Source: Castanea sativa (lineage: Eukaryota > Streptophyta > Magnoliopsida > Fagales > Fagaceae). From it: a stretch of 64,000 bases of DNA. Location: NCBI RefSeq assembly GCF_040712315.1, contig NC_134017.1:56232636-56296635 (forward strand), written 5' to 3'. A model generated the notes under the pieces. That model saw only the letters and a program-made list of their open reading frames with translations, was not told the DNA's origin and did no database searches. Positions 25,078-37,355 of this stretch are shown piece by piece; within the stretch, counting starts at the first letter, position 1, and every line of letters begins with the position of its first letter. Made by a program: the position numbers and the translations under genes.

Positions 25078-28000
25078 ATGACGGTTGATAAATCTTGGAT
25101 ACATCTTTCTACTAGATCGTGCACTGAGTATATTAATGGAGTTGAAAACTTTCTTGATTATGCATTTAAACATTCAATAGATGGAGATATGAAAATCAAC
25201 TGTCCGTGTATTGATTGTAGCAATAGGTATCGTAGGACTCGAGATAAGGTCCAGTATCATCTTTTATTTAGGGGTATAAGGAGAGATTATAGTACTTGGT
25301 ACCTTCATGGGGAAGGTGATAGTGAAGTGGAAGGTGATAGTGAAGTGGAAGGTGATGATGAATATGGTATGCTATATGGTGATATGTTTGATATGATCAA
25401 GGATGCTTATCCACAAGTGGTGCGTGACAAGGAATCAAGTGGAAATGAACCACAAGAGCCAAATGGAGATGCAAAGAAATTTTATAGATTGTTGGAAGCA
25501 GTTAAACAACCTTTGTATCCAGATTGTGAAAAGTATTCAAGCTTGTCCTTCATAGTCAAGTTATTGCACATAAAGTGCGTATCATCATGGAGCAACAAGT
25601 CCTTTAGTATGTTGATGGAGCTGTTAAAGGATGCATTTCCTATGTGTGAGAGACTACCTAGCTCGAACTATGAGGCAAAAAAGATAGTCAACAATCTAGG
25701 CCTCCATTATGAGAAGATAGATGCGTGCAAAGATGATTGTGCACTTTATTATAAGGAGTATTCAAAAGCAACTCAATGTCCAGTTTGTAAACTTTCAAGA
25801 TGGCAGCCAAATAAGGGTGGTAAAGGGAAAAATAAAAAGGTACCATAGAAGGTTTTGCGGTATTTTCCACTTAAATCAAGGCTACAACGATTGTTTATGT
25901 CAACAAAGACTGCTGCAGATATGAAATGGCACCATGAAAAACGTGTTAATGATGGAGTGTTACGACATCCAGTAGATTGTGAAGCTTGGAAAAAATTTGA
26001 CCAAATTCATGAGTCATTTGCAATGGATCCCCGTAATGTTAGGCTTGGACTAGCTACAGATGGGTTTAACCCATTTGGAAATATGAATATTAAATACAGT
26101 GTCTGGCCTATTATCTTATTTCCATATAATCTTCCCCCTTGGATGTGCATGAAGGAGCCTTACTCATTGATGTCATTACTTATACCAGGCCCAAAGGGTC
26201 CTGGGAATGACATTGATGTATTCTTGAGGCCGTTGATTGATGAGCTGAAAGAATTGTGGGAAGATGGGGTGTGTACATATGATGCTTCAGCAAAGGAGAA
26301 CTTTCAGATGAGAGCAGCAGTGTTATGGACTATCCATGACTTCCCTGCATATGCTGTTATTTCCGGTTGGAGTACAAAGGGAAATTTGGCGTGTCCTTGT
26401 TGTCATAGTGAGACTACTCATTGCAGGTTACGAAATGGACATAAGATATGCTATATGGGACATCGTCGTTTTTTGGCCTTAGACCACAAATGGCGTAATA
26501 TGAAGTCACAATTTAATGGTAAAAAAGAAAGGAAGACAGCACCCAAACGGTTATCTGGTAATGATGTGTTAAAACAAATTCTTCCATTAAAGCCAATTAT
26601 ATTTGGGAAAGGCCAGAAAAAGCAATTTCTAGAAGGGCATGGGCAGTTTCATAATTGGAAGAAGCATAGCATTTTTTTTGAATTGCCATATTGGAGAACA
26701 CTTTTGTTACGTCACAATTTGGATGTGATGCATGTTGAAAAAAATATATTTGACAATGTGATTGGGACAATTATGAATATTAATGATAAAACGAAGGATT
26801 CTTTAAGCACTCGTCTTGATCTACAAGAAATGGGCATACGACATACGCTCCACCCCATAGAGGTTAATGGGAAGATAGAGCTACCCCCAGCTTGTTATAC
26901 ACTGTCAAATGATGAGAAAAGGGCCATATGCTTATGGGCAAAAAATCTTAAATTTCCGGATGGCTACTCTGCAAACTTATCTCGATGTGTGAATATTGAG
27001 GAGAGAAAATTTTCTGGTATGAAGACTCATGATTGTCATGTTTTCCTAGAAAGATTACTCCCACTTGCAGTGCGTGACTTTTTACCTAAAAAAGTATCTG
27101 ATGCTTTGACTGAGTAAAGTAACTTTTTCAAAGAATTGTGTTCCAAAGTGTTACGAGTGGATGATTTGGATCGTCTTGAAACCCAAATTGCAATAACCCT
27201 CTGTAAATTAGAACAAATTTTTCCACCTTCTTTCTTTGATGTAATGGTTCACTTGGCCATTCACCTATCATGGGAAGCTAAAGTTGCAGGTCCAGTGCAA
27301 TACAGATGGATGTACCCAGTTGAGAGGTAAAGTTTACAAAATTTCATTATAATCTAAATTACAATTGCACACTAGTATTTTATTTTTGATAAAATTTCAT
27401 ATTATGCCTTCAAATATAGGTATTTGCACAAGCTTAAGAATTATGTCCGTAATAAGGCATAGGCAGAAGGGTCTATTGCAGAAAAGTATTTAGCAGATGA
27501 ATGTCTTACATTTTTTTCTCGCTATTTACATGGAATAGAAACCAAATTTAATCGGGTAGAGCGAAATTATGATGGAGGTACTTCCGCATGTGCAAATACC
27601 TCTCAATTGTCTATATTCTCAACACCTGGACGACATTTAGGGAAAGCGATAAGGTGTGAGTTGAACGATGATCTTCACAATGCAGCAACATTTTATGTCC
27701 TTCAAAATTGTGTCGATGCTGACCGATTTGTTGAGTAAGATGATCTTCACAAAAATTACTTCTTTGATATTCTCATGATATGATATTAAAACTGATTAGG
27801 ATATTTAACTGTGTGCAGAGAACATAAGAACATCCTTACAAATGCTGGTGTTCTCGACATTGACAGGGTGCATAGACAAGAATTTATTGCGTGGTTTGAA
27901 AAAAGAGTAAGAGAGTAATTTATTTTGAAAATGTATGTTTGTTTATTCTTTAACTACTACAACTTGAGTTTAACTTTATTTAGGTTTTATTGTAGATCAC

Positions 28001-28601
28001 CAACTTATATAATACAAGGCAAGTTGATGGGCATATGCTTTCATTAGCTCGGGGCCCTGAGAAAAGGGCTATTTTTTATCGAGGTTACAATGTTAATGGG
28101 TTCAGATTTCATACAAATCAATGTGATGAAAGTAAAAGAACACAAAATAATGGAGTTATGGTGAGAGGGGAGGATCAAAGCTGCAATGTGCCTTATTATG
28201 GACAACTAACAGACATTGTTGAACTTCAATATACTGAAGGGAACAAAGTTGTGTTGTTTAAATGTGATTGGTATGATGTATCTCGTGAAGGAATTGGCTA
28301 TAAGAGAGATCGGCACGGAACCACCATTGTTAATACATCACGAAAGTTGAAAACCGTAGAGCCATTTGTATTAGCATGTCAAGCAACTCAAGTTTACTAT
28401 GTTAATGGAATAAAAGATCCCACATGGAATGTTGCGATTGAAACCAAACCATGAAACCTTTATGAAATGCCATCAGATGAAGAAGAGCCATACCAAGAAG
28501 AAGAAAATTTACACTATAATGCAAATGTGCTACAAGAAGAAAATGAGGATGGTGATATAGATTGGAGTAGGAGTGGTGTTGAGAATATGATAATTGAGTG
28601 A
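25078..28601 (+). pseudogene. CACTA TNP2-like transposase, four exons, four in-frame stops
   Basis: Exon 1, 25078-27326, starts ATG ACG GTT GAT and contains a Transpos_assoc region (SWIHLSTRSCTEYINGVENF, CPCIDCSNRYRRT) followed by a Transposase_21 core (WHHEKRVNDG, LGLATDGFNPFGNM, CPCCHSETTHCRL). It then enters a DUF4218-like region. Introns are inferred at 27327-27419, 27735-27818 and 27907-27995, all GT..AG and restoring the frame. Exon 4, 27996-28601, carries the DUF4216-like part (VPYYGQLTDIVELQY, LFKCDWYDV) and an acidic tail. Stops interrupt at 25846 (TAG), 27115 (TAA), 27460 (TAG) and 28452 (TGA), with the frame intact on both sides each time. Such proteins normally excise CACTA elements; this copy cannot be made whole without recoding. 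Confidence 0.93.
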
Positions 28602-29392
28602 CTTCAAAGGCTTACAGCCTCCACTCCATCACCGTATTTGGCTTCATCCAGATTAGTCATTTGTGTGCATAATACTAAGGATGCTTATTGAAATAGAAAT
28701 TTAGTTACAGACAAGGTACGGGCATTTATATCCCATGCTCTCTTTCTTAATTATCTAAGGCTATTACCCTAAAAGTATAGAATGCTCTTAATGACCCCAT
28801 TGAGTTTAATATGTGATTATTGCTTGAAGTTGCTTTTTTTTTTGAAAGAGATACTATTGTTGGCTTTATGAATGTGTCCCCTTCATGCTTATATATCTAT
28901 TTTGTCTCAGACATGCACTTTAGACTAGGGAGGCAAGGACAATGGAGTCATGAACACAATTTAGACCGCATATTTGAGCTTGATCAAAATTCTTGGATAC
29001 ATGGAGGTTATTAGCGAGGGTATTGAACTTTAATATATTAACTACAATCGACTCAAAAAATAGCATTAAAAATTTACCTCCTTACCTGATTTCTTTATCA
29101 TTTGAGCCAATGTCTATTTGGAAGTAGAGTCAAATTTGTTTTAAGAATATCAAAATGTCTATTTGTTCATAATAAGAATGACTAAGCTTTTAGTGGCGAA
29201 ACAACGATTAAATTTTAGTTTATTTTGCTAGACTCTCATATGATCTTGTTACTTACATGTAACACAATGGTGGATTTAATGGTTTAGAAACATTTCTGCA
29301 ATAAGCGTGAGTTTTCATAAGTAAAACTTATTTATTTATTTTTTTGTAATTAGGGTGTTAATGTTAGTGGTGGTTGATTTTCTGAATTTTAG

Positions 29393-29592
29393 ATTGCAGG
29401 GACAGTAAGAAAGCTGGGCATTCTGGTGGTTGCGGATAAAGTTTGTCATATCTCACTTTTGGAACTAATCCATTTGTGCCAATGGGAGTATTTGGATCAA
29501 TAGTGCCTGTTCTCACACTAGGGTTCATATCGAAGAGATGGCTTGTACCAGGTTGGCGAGTAGGATGGCTTCTGATTAGCGACCCTAATGGC
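29393..29592 (+). pseudogene. Aminotransferase (tyrosine/nicotianamine aminotransferase-like) exon fragment
   Basis: After an acceptor-like GAATTTTAG, the sequence encodes IAGTVRKLGILVVADKV and, one frame over, FGTNPFVPMGVFGSIVPVLT then a stretch containing ISKRWLVPGWRVGW. These are hallmark segments of plant PLP-dependent tyrosine/nicotianamine aminotransferases. The Asp that pairs with the cofactor nitrogen (VADxV) and the Schiff-base Lys (SKRW) are both encoded. The following Glu and Tyr of the usual DEVY are Lys and Cys. A frameshift near 29445-29455 separates the halves, and TAG follows DPNG. No other exons of the gene are present. It lies between the transposase and the CACTA 3' end, so capture by the transposon is likely. 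Confidence 0.85.
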
Positions 29593-30099
29593 TAGAATTC
29601 TTCCTAGACACAAAGGCTAAACTTCTTGGATCCAAGTCTAAATTACTGCCTCCAATTCTCACCACTTAATTGCTTTGCACTGATTTTGAATTGAGTTTTT
29701 TTTTTTTTGTTCATCTTATTTCCCAGCACTATGAGTGATTGGCAATCACTGACTGCTATGTGTTGTGGATATGTAAATAACATTTTTACTATAGTCTAGT
29801 TCATTCAACTTTCCAAAGAAGCAATCATGTAATTCTTGTAGGGGTTAATTACATAGATAGAAAATGATGGATAAATTAGAATTATGAAGTTCAAAGTGAT
29901 CAAGCTGAGTCCGAAGGTTTCAAAGAATTTGAGCTAACCATCTATAAGTTGGTGGCCTAATTGAAAACTAGAAATGAAAAATAAGATATTATGAATTTTA
30001 ATAGGCATAATTTTGAAGACAAACTTCCTATCACTTTATCACCAATCATTATATTCTTTGAATCTTAGAATTAACTTATCTCCAAAGAAAATTAATATT

Positions 30100-30598
30100 T
30101 TTATGATTATTTGCGAAGGCCAATTGTAGCCCTCGCAAATAATTTAGTATTAGTGAGGGTATATTTTTCATTCACACAAAAAATAAACATTTTGCAAGGA
30201 ATTTTTATTGTCCCTCGGAAATAATTTGGTGGGAATATTTCCCTCCAAATTTTTTTGTATTTTAATGATTGTTTGTGAAGGTCAGTCCTAACCCTCGCAA
30301 ATAAATTTAGTATTAGTGACGACATTTTTTTAACCGTCACAAATAATACACTTTTTACGAGAGATTTTTAATTGTCCCTCGTAAATAATATGGAGGGAAA
30401 ATTTCCCTCTAAAATATTAGTATTTGTGACGGCTATAACACATACTTGCGACAGCTTTTTTTTTTTGTCACAAATATTTCACATTTTACCAAGTATTTGC
30501 GAGGGCATTATTTTGCCATCACAAATAATATTTTTTGAGAGGGCTTTTTGGGTCCGTCAAAAATTCTTGGTCGCTAATAGACATTTTTTTTTTTAGTG
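30100..30598 (+). repeat. CACTA 3' subterminal repeats and terminus
   Basis: A dense array of short, alternately oriented motifs: ATTTGCGA(A/G)GG, CCCTCGCAAATAA, TGTGACGGC, GTCACAAATA, TCCCTC(G/A)TAAATAAT. It ends in TTTTTTTTTTTAGTG. Subterminal binding-site arrays like this, with a CACTA terminus, are typical of En/Spm elements. Confidence 0.8.
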
Positions 30599-31104
30599 CA
30601 CAATCAAGGAACATCTTCCCCCCATGGACAGCAAGGAAGAATGTGTCATCTAAAGTGAAAGGGCACTGACCTGGATCTGATTTTGTTGTCACAAAGACTA
30701 CGGAAACCAAATCGGGTGATCATTGGGAAATCACACATGGCATAGGGTTAAAACCACATAAAACTCACAAGTATACATTTCCTTTCAAATACATAGTTTA
30801 TAACCAGGTAATTTCAGAAAAACCTTAAATAATCTAACTTTCACAAAGTTTGTAAGGTTTTCAACTTCATTCTTGTCAAAAAGATTTTCTATCAATTTCC
30901 CAAATAACAAGACAAGATAAGCATCTTTAATTTTTCCAATATACCATAAAATCCATGATTTCCTTATCAAAGATTAAACAAAAGATACTCATTTTTCCAT
31001 GTCAACAATTTATGCATTTCCCCAAATACAATACCAAATATGATGCATTTTCATATATAACAATATATAATAGGGTCACGGCACAATACTTTTAAGAAAA
31101 CATA

Positions 31105-31119
31105 TATCCATATATATAT

Positions 31120-31178
<59 letters not shown>
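31105..31178. repeat. (TA)n microsatellite
   Basis: About 74 bases of nearly pure TA. Confidence 0.95.
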
Positions 31179-31180
<2 letters not shown>

Positions 31181-32577
31181 AAATGTGTTTGACCCAAAAA
31201 TAACATTTATGAAACATGGTTTTTTTTCCTAAAATATCATTTAAAAGCTACTTACCTCAGCAGTCCAATCCAAATTTACCTCAACCGGGCATTGCATTCA
31301 ACCAATCAAGTTACTAGTTCCATCACCAAGTACCTTGGAACCTAGAAACACAAGTATCAAGCCTATTAATAACAAAGCCTATTAATAACAAGGCCTACTA
31401 CAAAATTATGCTATCAAATTTGTCTCCATAAATCGGAAAGGATTCCCTCAAAAATCAAACTTGAGGCCCTAAAGCCTAATTTGACCATCCCAAGACAGAT
31501 ACCCCTACCCAAATGGGAAGCAAACAAGCATACAAAAAACTCATAGGACTACAACACATCCAAAGCCTTTAATTTCCCTTCAACAAACAATGTGCATTTA
31601 CCAACTTGATACAACGTATGTCACTACCAAACCATGATAAAATTAGCCAAAGTAAAACACTTTTCAAAGAAAACACATATAAACTTACAAGCTAAACCAC
31701 ACAATAAAAGCCTTGAGTAAATTCCTTAAAGTCTCAGCATCCTAATCACACTTTCAAATAACTTCTATCAAGTCAGCCCTTTTAATAAAATTCATTTGGT
31801 CCACTTAGTGTTATCCAAAAAGCTTGAAATTAAATAGGGAGAAGCCTTTATATGTCTAGTATGTACCACCAAAAATTTAACTCAAAATGTTTTTTCTATA
31901 ATGTATTAAAAATCACGTAATTCAGCTTACTCAAATCTGTCAAGGATAGATTTACAGTCCCAAAAGAAAAATCATTATAATTATTATACTAGCCAAAATG
32001 CTTTGAGACTTGAATTAGGTAACATATATGTGTATTAGCTTTCATTATAGCCATCATAGGCTTCCAAATTCAATCTATGGTAGTTATTATGAACTTTTAA
32101 CTACAATGTGTGTAGAGTTTCTACAGAAAACAAATTGAGTATTAAGTATGGTCAAATGGCCTTTTTGAACACCAAACACCATATCCCCTTTCGAGAAATA
32201 TCATATGTTCATCCTCAACAAACCGTTTTATCATTGGTACTATACATAAACACTAGAATTTCAAGAAATTAACACAACAAGCGACCACAAAACAAAGTTT
32301 AGCAAAACTCATACAAAACCATAAATCGTACAAAACTAAAAGAAACATCTCACACAACCCATATCTGAAGCTTGAATTACCCACTTTTTAAACATCCTCA
32401 AGAAGAAATGCCCATATCAAAATATTATCCCCACCCAAGAGATTGACTCTACACAAGCTTTAGACCATAACCAAAACAAATAAATAAGGAAGTGGATCCA
32501 AAAAATTTCACCTTTACACCACTGTTTCAGCAACTCAAGGAGCACTTGCTGCATCCATTAAAATGGAGCGGTGTTGG

Positions 32578-33860
32578 TAGGGGCGGCACCACCTTATGGC
32601 CAGGGTGGTCTCAGGACCACCCTGACTTGAAAAAAAATTTATACATAATAATTTAAAATTTTATATTTATCTACTTTAAAAAAAAAAAGTGAGAACACCC
32701 TGAATTTTTTTTATGCCAATAAAATTAAATTTTGGTTCATAATTTGAGCAACTTAACAATATATTAGGGTCTTTCAAGCAAAAGAACCACATGCTTTTAT
32801 ATTCTTTTAAGCCTATACTATGGCTTTACTTTTAGTTTTTGCTTTACCTTACACACTGTCATTGTACGACTACTTTTTATCAAAAACATTATAATATATA
32901 TTATACAACTAATTGGTCAAAGTCACGTAACTTTAGCCTTTTTCATTGTACAACTACTTTTTTTTTTCTATTTCCGATAATTTTGAGTAGAAAAAAATAG
33001 TAGTTTTAGTTAATTAAGTGAATAAACTTAAAAAGTTACTTAATTTTATATAATATCAATTAATTCATTATATATATATATATATATAAAATAAAATTTT
33101 TATTTTTATGATTATAATTAAACATGTGATTGTCCATTCTAAGGACATTTGATTAAATTTACACGAAAAATGTCACTAAATATTATGTTTTTACATTTTG
33201 CTACCATATTATTAGTAATAAAATTATTATATTTTTATTTATATAATTTAAAATTTTATTAATTATATTATTTATGATGTCACCGATTCAACCATTGGTC
33301 AGATCTCGGTCTGACCAAAAAACCAATCTCTTTTTCGGTTCATTTACCATACTAGTTTATAAAACCATGTAAACCCCCCCCCCCCCCCCCAAAAAAAACT
33401 TGAACAAAAATCTGAAAAAAAAAAAAAATTTATAATAAAACTGATAACAAGGCCCAAACCAAATGCAAATGGAAAAGCCCAGTACAAGATCAATCTCATC
33501 TCAGACTAAGACTATCACTACTCTAACACCAACACGATTACATTTTTAATTCACAGATTCACAAGTCATTAAACAATTTAAACTAAAACTAAATCAAACC
33601 TAAAGACTAAAAGGAAATAAGAAACTCACTTACTCTCTCCAGCTATCGCCGTCCATCCCTATTCAGCAATACTAACAACAACCACAACAGAACTCCACAA
33701 GCTTTATGTTGTAAAACTTTATGTATTTGCGTGTTTTTTATTGTTGTTGTTGTTGCTGTTGTTGTTGTTGTTGTCAATATATAAAATTTTCTTTTTATTA
33801 GATTGTGTAATTTATGCTTCTTGAGAAACACCCTGGAAAAAATCCCTGGAACCACCACTG
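32578..33860. mobile_element. Non-autonomous hAT-like element
   Basis: Starts TAGGGGCGGCACCACC and ends CCTGGAACCACCACTG, an imperfect inverted repeat of the CAGTGGCGG type. The flanks GGTGTTGG (32570-32577) and GGTATTGG (33861-33868) are an 8-bp target duplication with one mismatch, as expected for hAT. Inner terminal sequence (CAGG(G/T)TG(G/T)TC(T)CAGGA(A)CACC) is shared with the element at 59157-60516. No transposase is encoded. It contains a run of 18 C at 33373-33390. Confidence 0.75.
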
Positions 33861-34028
33861 GGTATTGGTATGGTTTAGGTTGCTTTAAGTGGTGATAATG
33901 GGTGGTTGTGAGTAGAAGAAGCTCAAAGAAAAATAGAATTATTAACTACCTTAAAAAGAAAAATAAAATTCATTTGAGATATTATTCACATCTAAAATTT
34001 GCTTAAGAAAAAGGCTTGGGGTGTTACA

Positions 34029-34378
34029 AGCAGCCTCCATTATTGCCTGTTTTCCAAAGCCTAATAAACAGTAATAACGGATTGACTACTTGTTGAAAAA
34101 TTTATGAAGGTGACAGCTGGGTGGTGTCTGTTCCAGCATTAGTGAATCATTTGTTAGATTCTAAAAGGTGCCTGTGGTATAAAAATGGTTTGCGGAACAT
34201 GGTGACAAACATGATGCCGAAGGATTGAATAAACAAAGGATTTAGTTTGGAGTGCAATTTAGAATACAATGTCACAAATCGATATTAATTCAAGTGCCCA
34301 ACATCCTCAACGAAACTTAGAAGCTTAAAGCTCAAAACTGCTTGATATTACAATTTGAAACATCTATGTATCTACAAA
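34029..34378 (+). other. Spacer between LTR-like element and PLA1 3' end, with short open frame
   Basis: A plus-strand frame of roughly 45 codons from about 34108 to TGA near 34228 (GDSWVVSVPALVNHLLDSK...) looks protein-like but matches no family I recognise. The part nearest 34378 would be the PLA1 3' UTR on the minus strand. Confidence 0.25.
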
Positions 34379-36019
34379 TTAATGCAGTTCATTCTCAGAT
34401 GCTACAGATAATGGAGAAGGAACATCTTCAGGTTCTCTACACGGTTTAACCCACCTTCCATGTTTGTTAAGCACAAGCCCCTTGTAAGGCAATTGATACC
34501 AAAACTTAGGGATCCTCAACTCCTCAATTAGCATATCTGTTGTCTTGTTCACCAATGCAACATCTCTCCGAGCATTCCACCGAAACTTGCGCTGCTTGCC
34601 AAGAAATCCATCTAAGAGATGGAGGTATATCTCCAAATTATGGCTGCCTATCAAATCAGACTCACGCTTTAAATAAGGTGACATGAACATGTCAAGTTTC
34701 AACTGGCTTCCTACATGCCTATAAACCCAATTGAATTTTTTAGTAACAAAATTAAGCTTATGAAGAATATTGTTTCATATGAACCCTGGAAATTTTGGGA
34801 CTATATCTTGCTTAACTACAATGCGTAGTGTTTTTACCCCTATTTCATCAAGCTTTTCCTTAAATGCCAAGTTCCCAACCCTTGGTGCTCCAAAAGAAAT
34901 GACACTAATGGGAAGGCCAGGGATTGAAGTAGCAGCTTCATAAGCATTGAGGAGAGCCAAAGCACCACCAAGGCTATGCCCAGTGATGGTGAAGCTTATT
35001 CCTTCACCTTTTGCTTTATAGAACTTGATGAGTCTATTCACTTCTTCCATGACTTGCTCAGAAGCACTCAACTTGTTATACCTGGTGAACTCACTCTTTG
35101 ATTTATAAATACTACGAAACCCATGTTGGACCTTTATTTTCCCATCCCCAATACGCTCAAGCATTGCCTTAAGATCTGTGAACCATTCAGTTGGAGAAAT
35201 TGTACCTCGCCATGCCATGACTATGTCTCTTCTTCCAATCCTTTCTGATTCTTCATCGTTGCTAACCGCTACATAGCCCATCCAATTGGAATCTTTGCTC
35301 CATGTTTCACCTAGATGTGACCTCTCAAACCAACTCGGAACATCTACATGTGACATGGCGTAGATGTACTTAGTAACCTTGTAACCATGATTTGTTAGGC
35401 CTAATTCTTCGAAAAGCTTGTGCCGGTTGTATCTACAACTCCCACAAAACTCGGACAAAGGATCAAAGTCAAATCCATCATAAGTAGCCTGCGCAAATTC
35501 TCCATATTTAATAATTTCGCGTCGAAGCCAAGGATGGAGAGGGTCAAGAAGATTGTCCCAATTGTGCAAATCATGAATTTCACGCCATTTTGTTGATATG
35601 TTTTCCTTTGGAGACTTGGTGGGTGTCATTAGATCACCCCAGTCTATAAAATCTGAAGCTGTGTATGGCAATTGGAGGAGGGATAATAGTGATTTTGTGA
35701 CATGATGAGAAGCTTTTTTCTTTATATGTGCTTGTTGAATTGGCTTAACAGCCTCCTCTGCTTGAACCCGGACTAGGGAGAGTTGTTTCATGCTTGAAGC
35801 ACAAGTTAGATGAAAACGATTAAGCTTCATAGAGGATGATGATGCCTTTTTGATGGCCTTCCAAGTTACACCAAACTTCAACTTCAATACCCATTTGGTT
35901 TTCTTTGCTCCTTTTTCTTTTCTGACTTGCCTCAATGGTGATACCTCCATGATCGTCTTAAGGGGGTTATGCAAGACAACTTGTAATATCAGATTAAGGA
36001 TGAAGATTGAACTGATCAA
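34379..36019 (-). pseudogene. DAD1-like phospholipase A1 (PLA1-I gamma type), single premature stop
   Basis: A single-exon lipase_3 (class 3) protein of about 545 codons, interrupted once by TGA at 34775-34777. The frame may start at 36019 or, more typically, at the ATG at 35948-35950 (MEVSPLRQ). The basic, Ser-rich N-terminus suits a chloroplast transit peptide. Conserved PLA1 segments include WREIHDLHNWDNLLDPLHPW, YVAVSNDEES and RRDIVMAWRGT. The nucleophile motif is GHSLGG (Ser about residue 349 from the first Met), and catalytic Asp is in KQDIVPKFPG (about 405). The third triad residue, His in YRHVG (codon at 34715-34717), lies 18 codons beyond the stop. Downstream 34379-34774 remains in frame and well conserved (GFLGKQRKFRW, DMLIEELRIP, PEDVPSP). 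Such enzymes release fatty acids from plastid galactolipids. Without His the product should be inactive, so I call it a very young pseudogene; a sequencing error or readthrough is the alternative. Confidence 0.92.
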
Positions 36020-36119
36020 AAGAAAGAAAGAAAGAAAGATGAAGATTGAAGGGGATTAATATCAGCTTGTGTTTTGTTTTTGAAAATCAATGTCAACTTA
36101 TGTTGGGTATGAATGAGAC

Positions 36120-36128
36120 TTATATATA
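36120..36128 (-). promoter_or_regulatory. TATA box of the PLA1 gene
   Basis: The minus strand reads TATATATAA about 100 bases upstream of the first ATG of the frame. The intervening leader contains a TTTC repeat (36018-36040), common in plant 5' UTRs. Confidence 0.5.
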
Positions 36129-36139
36129 CACAATGATAG

Positions 36140-36350
36140 TAGGTTGAAGTTTGATAGAAGCCTTCAGTTTGAATTGTTCAAGCTCACGCCTTTGACTGTG
36201 AAATGGTAGACCTTGACTGTGAAATGGTAGTTGAGACTTGGAGAGGTAGTTGAGACTTGGAGAGTGGGACTGGGTTTTTCCTGAGGTCATGTTCTTTTCA
36301 AAAGCCGATCGTTACAATATTAGATTTTTTTTTTCCTAAATAAAGTATAT
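36140..36350 (-). promoter_or_regulatory. PLA1 upstream region, member of a three-copy repeat
   Basis: Lies just upstream of the PLA1 TATA box and matches 7160-7335 and 38655-38828. Compared with those it has two small internal tandem duplications: TTGACTGTGAAATGGTAG and TTGAGACTTGGAGAG each occur twice. Confidence 0.6.
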
Positions 36351-37355
36351 CATCTATAAAATCTAAGCCTTTAATTTTTCGTTGACAATTTTAAATTTTG
36401 ACACATTTGTTTTAAAAGTTTTATAAATTTACACCTCATTATAATTTATTTTAATTAATTGATTAATTTATTAGTTTTAACTTTTTTTGGGGGACTCTTC
36501 CGTACTAGTTTTGTGTGAGCCCAAAGTAAACTAAACAAACCGACTACTACACAACTACTACTAAGTAGTTACATACCTAAAAGGGAAAACAAATGCAGCA
36601 TTTAAATGGGGGAGAGCAAATGGGTAATTTTCCATCGAACCTACGCCTCCCCTACTTTTCTCTCCAATTTTCTCCTCAATTTGTGGAGAAAACTATTTTC
36701 TTTGACAAATCTTAAGTAGTTTCAAAGCATTTTTCTAAGCTCTAACATGGGGAGTGGACCCTACACATGGGACACACCATAGGCCGCATCCTCTATATGA
36801 GAGCTTGGAGCAATTTTCCGAGACTATCTAAATTTTTTCCATTTTCTCTCAAATGGTTGGCCTAAAAAGAAAACAAATAAATTCCACCATTTTCTTTCCT
36901 CCCTCCCCTCTCCAACCAAACACCATTTTCTCTTCTCCTCACGTTTTACGCCAACCATACGGATCGTTAAAAACATGAAGGATAAAAGAAAATTATTACA
37001 AATGAAATGACACAAAGTTTAAGGACTTGACCCCTTTAACAATCAAGTTAAAAAGACGAGGAATGTTGTGCAAAACAAATCAAACACATCCAAATTCAAA
37101 ACCCACCACTATCTTTTTGTCTACTATTATTCTACTCTTCTCCCCCAAACTTCTCTAGCAAAAAAATAAAATCAAAAGCATCATCAAACGATACACTTTG
37201 TCAAAAACAAAAATGACCAAAACAAGAACAACTATGTGAATAATATCCTTGACAACTCCACTAGAAATCGTAGTAAAAAACTGCTTCTTAAGATTCCTCA
37301 TGTGGCAATCTATTCCCATACCCTTACTAATTATGCTACTTTTTGGGTTGTAGAT

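Larger units (their letters stand above)
25078..30598 (+). mobile_element. CACTA (En/Spm) transposon, 5' end undefined
   Basis: Holds a TNP2-like transposase pseudogene (25078-28601), a host-gene exon fragment (29393-29592) and a 3' subterminal region ending in TTTTTTTAGTG at 30598, i.e. CACTAAAAAAA on the minus strand. The left boundary given is the transposase ATG, because no matching left terminus was found. The element is probably truncated or rearranged on the left, so the 3-bp target duplication cannot be verified (CAC follows on the right). Confidence 0.75.
30599..34028. mobile_element. Partial LTR-like element related to the 8866/40351 family, split by an hAT
   Basis: The right end is GGCTTGGGGTGTTACA at 34013-34028, matching the GGGGCGTTACA end of the copy A element. 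The part at 30700-31050 (AAACTCACAAGTATACATTT, CAAATACATAGTTTA, ATACCATAAAATCCATGA) is recognisably like 9950-10180. The left part is missing: the CACTA terminus abuts it at 30598, so the CACTA probably inserted into this element or a deletion joined them. It holds a long TA tract and the hAT-like insertion; no coding sequence. Confidence 0.5.

Noticed and set aside
33373..33390. Run of 18 C as a structured or regulatory element
   Set aside because: A simple homopolymer inside a non-autonomous transposon; it may also be length-inaccurate sequencing.
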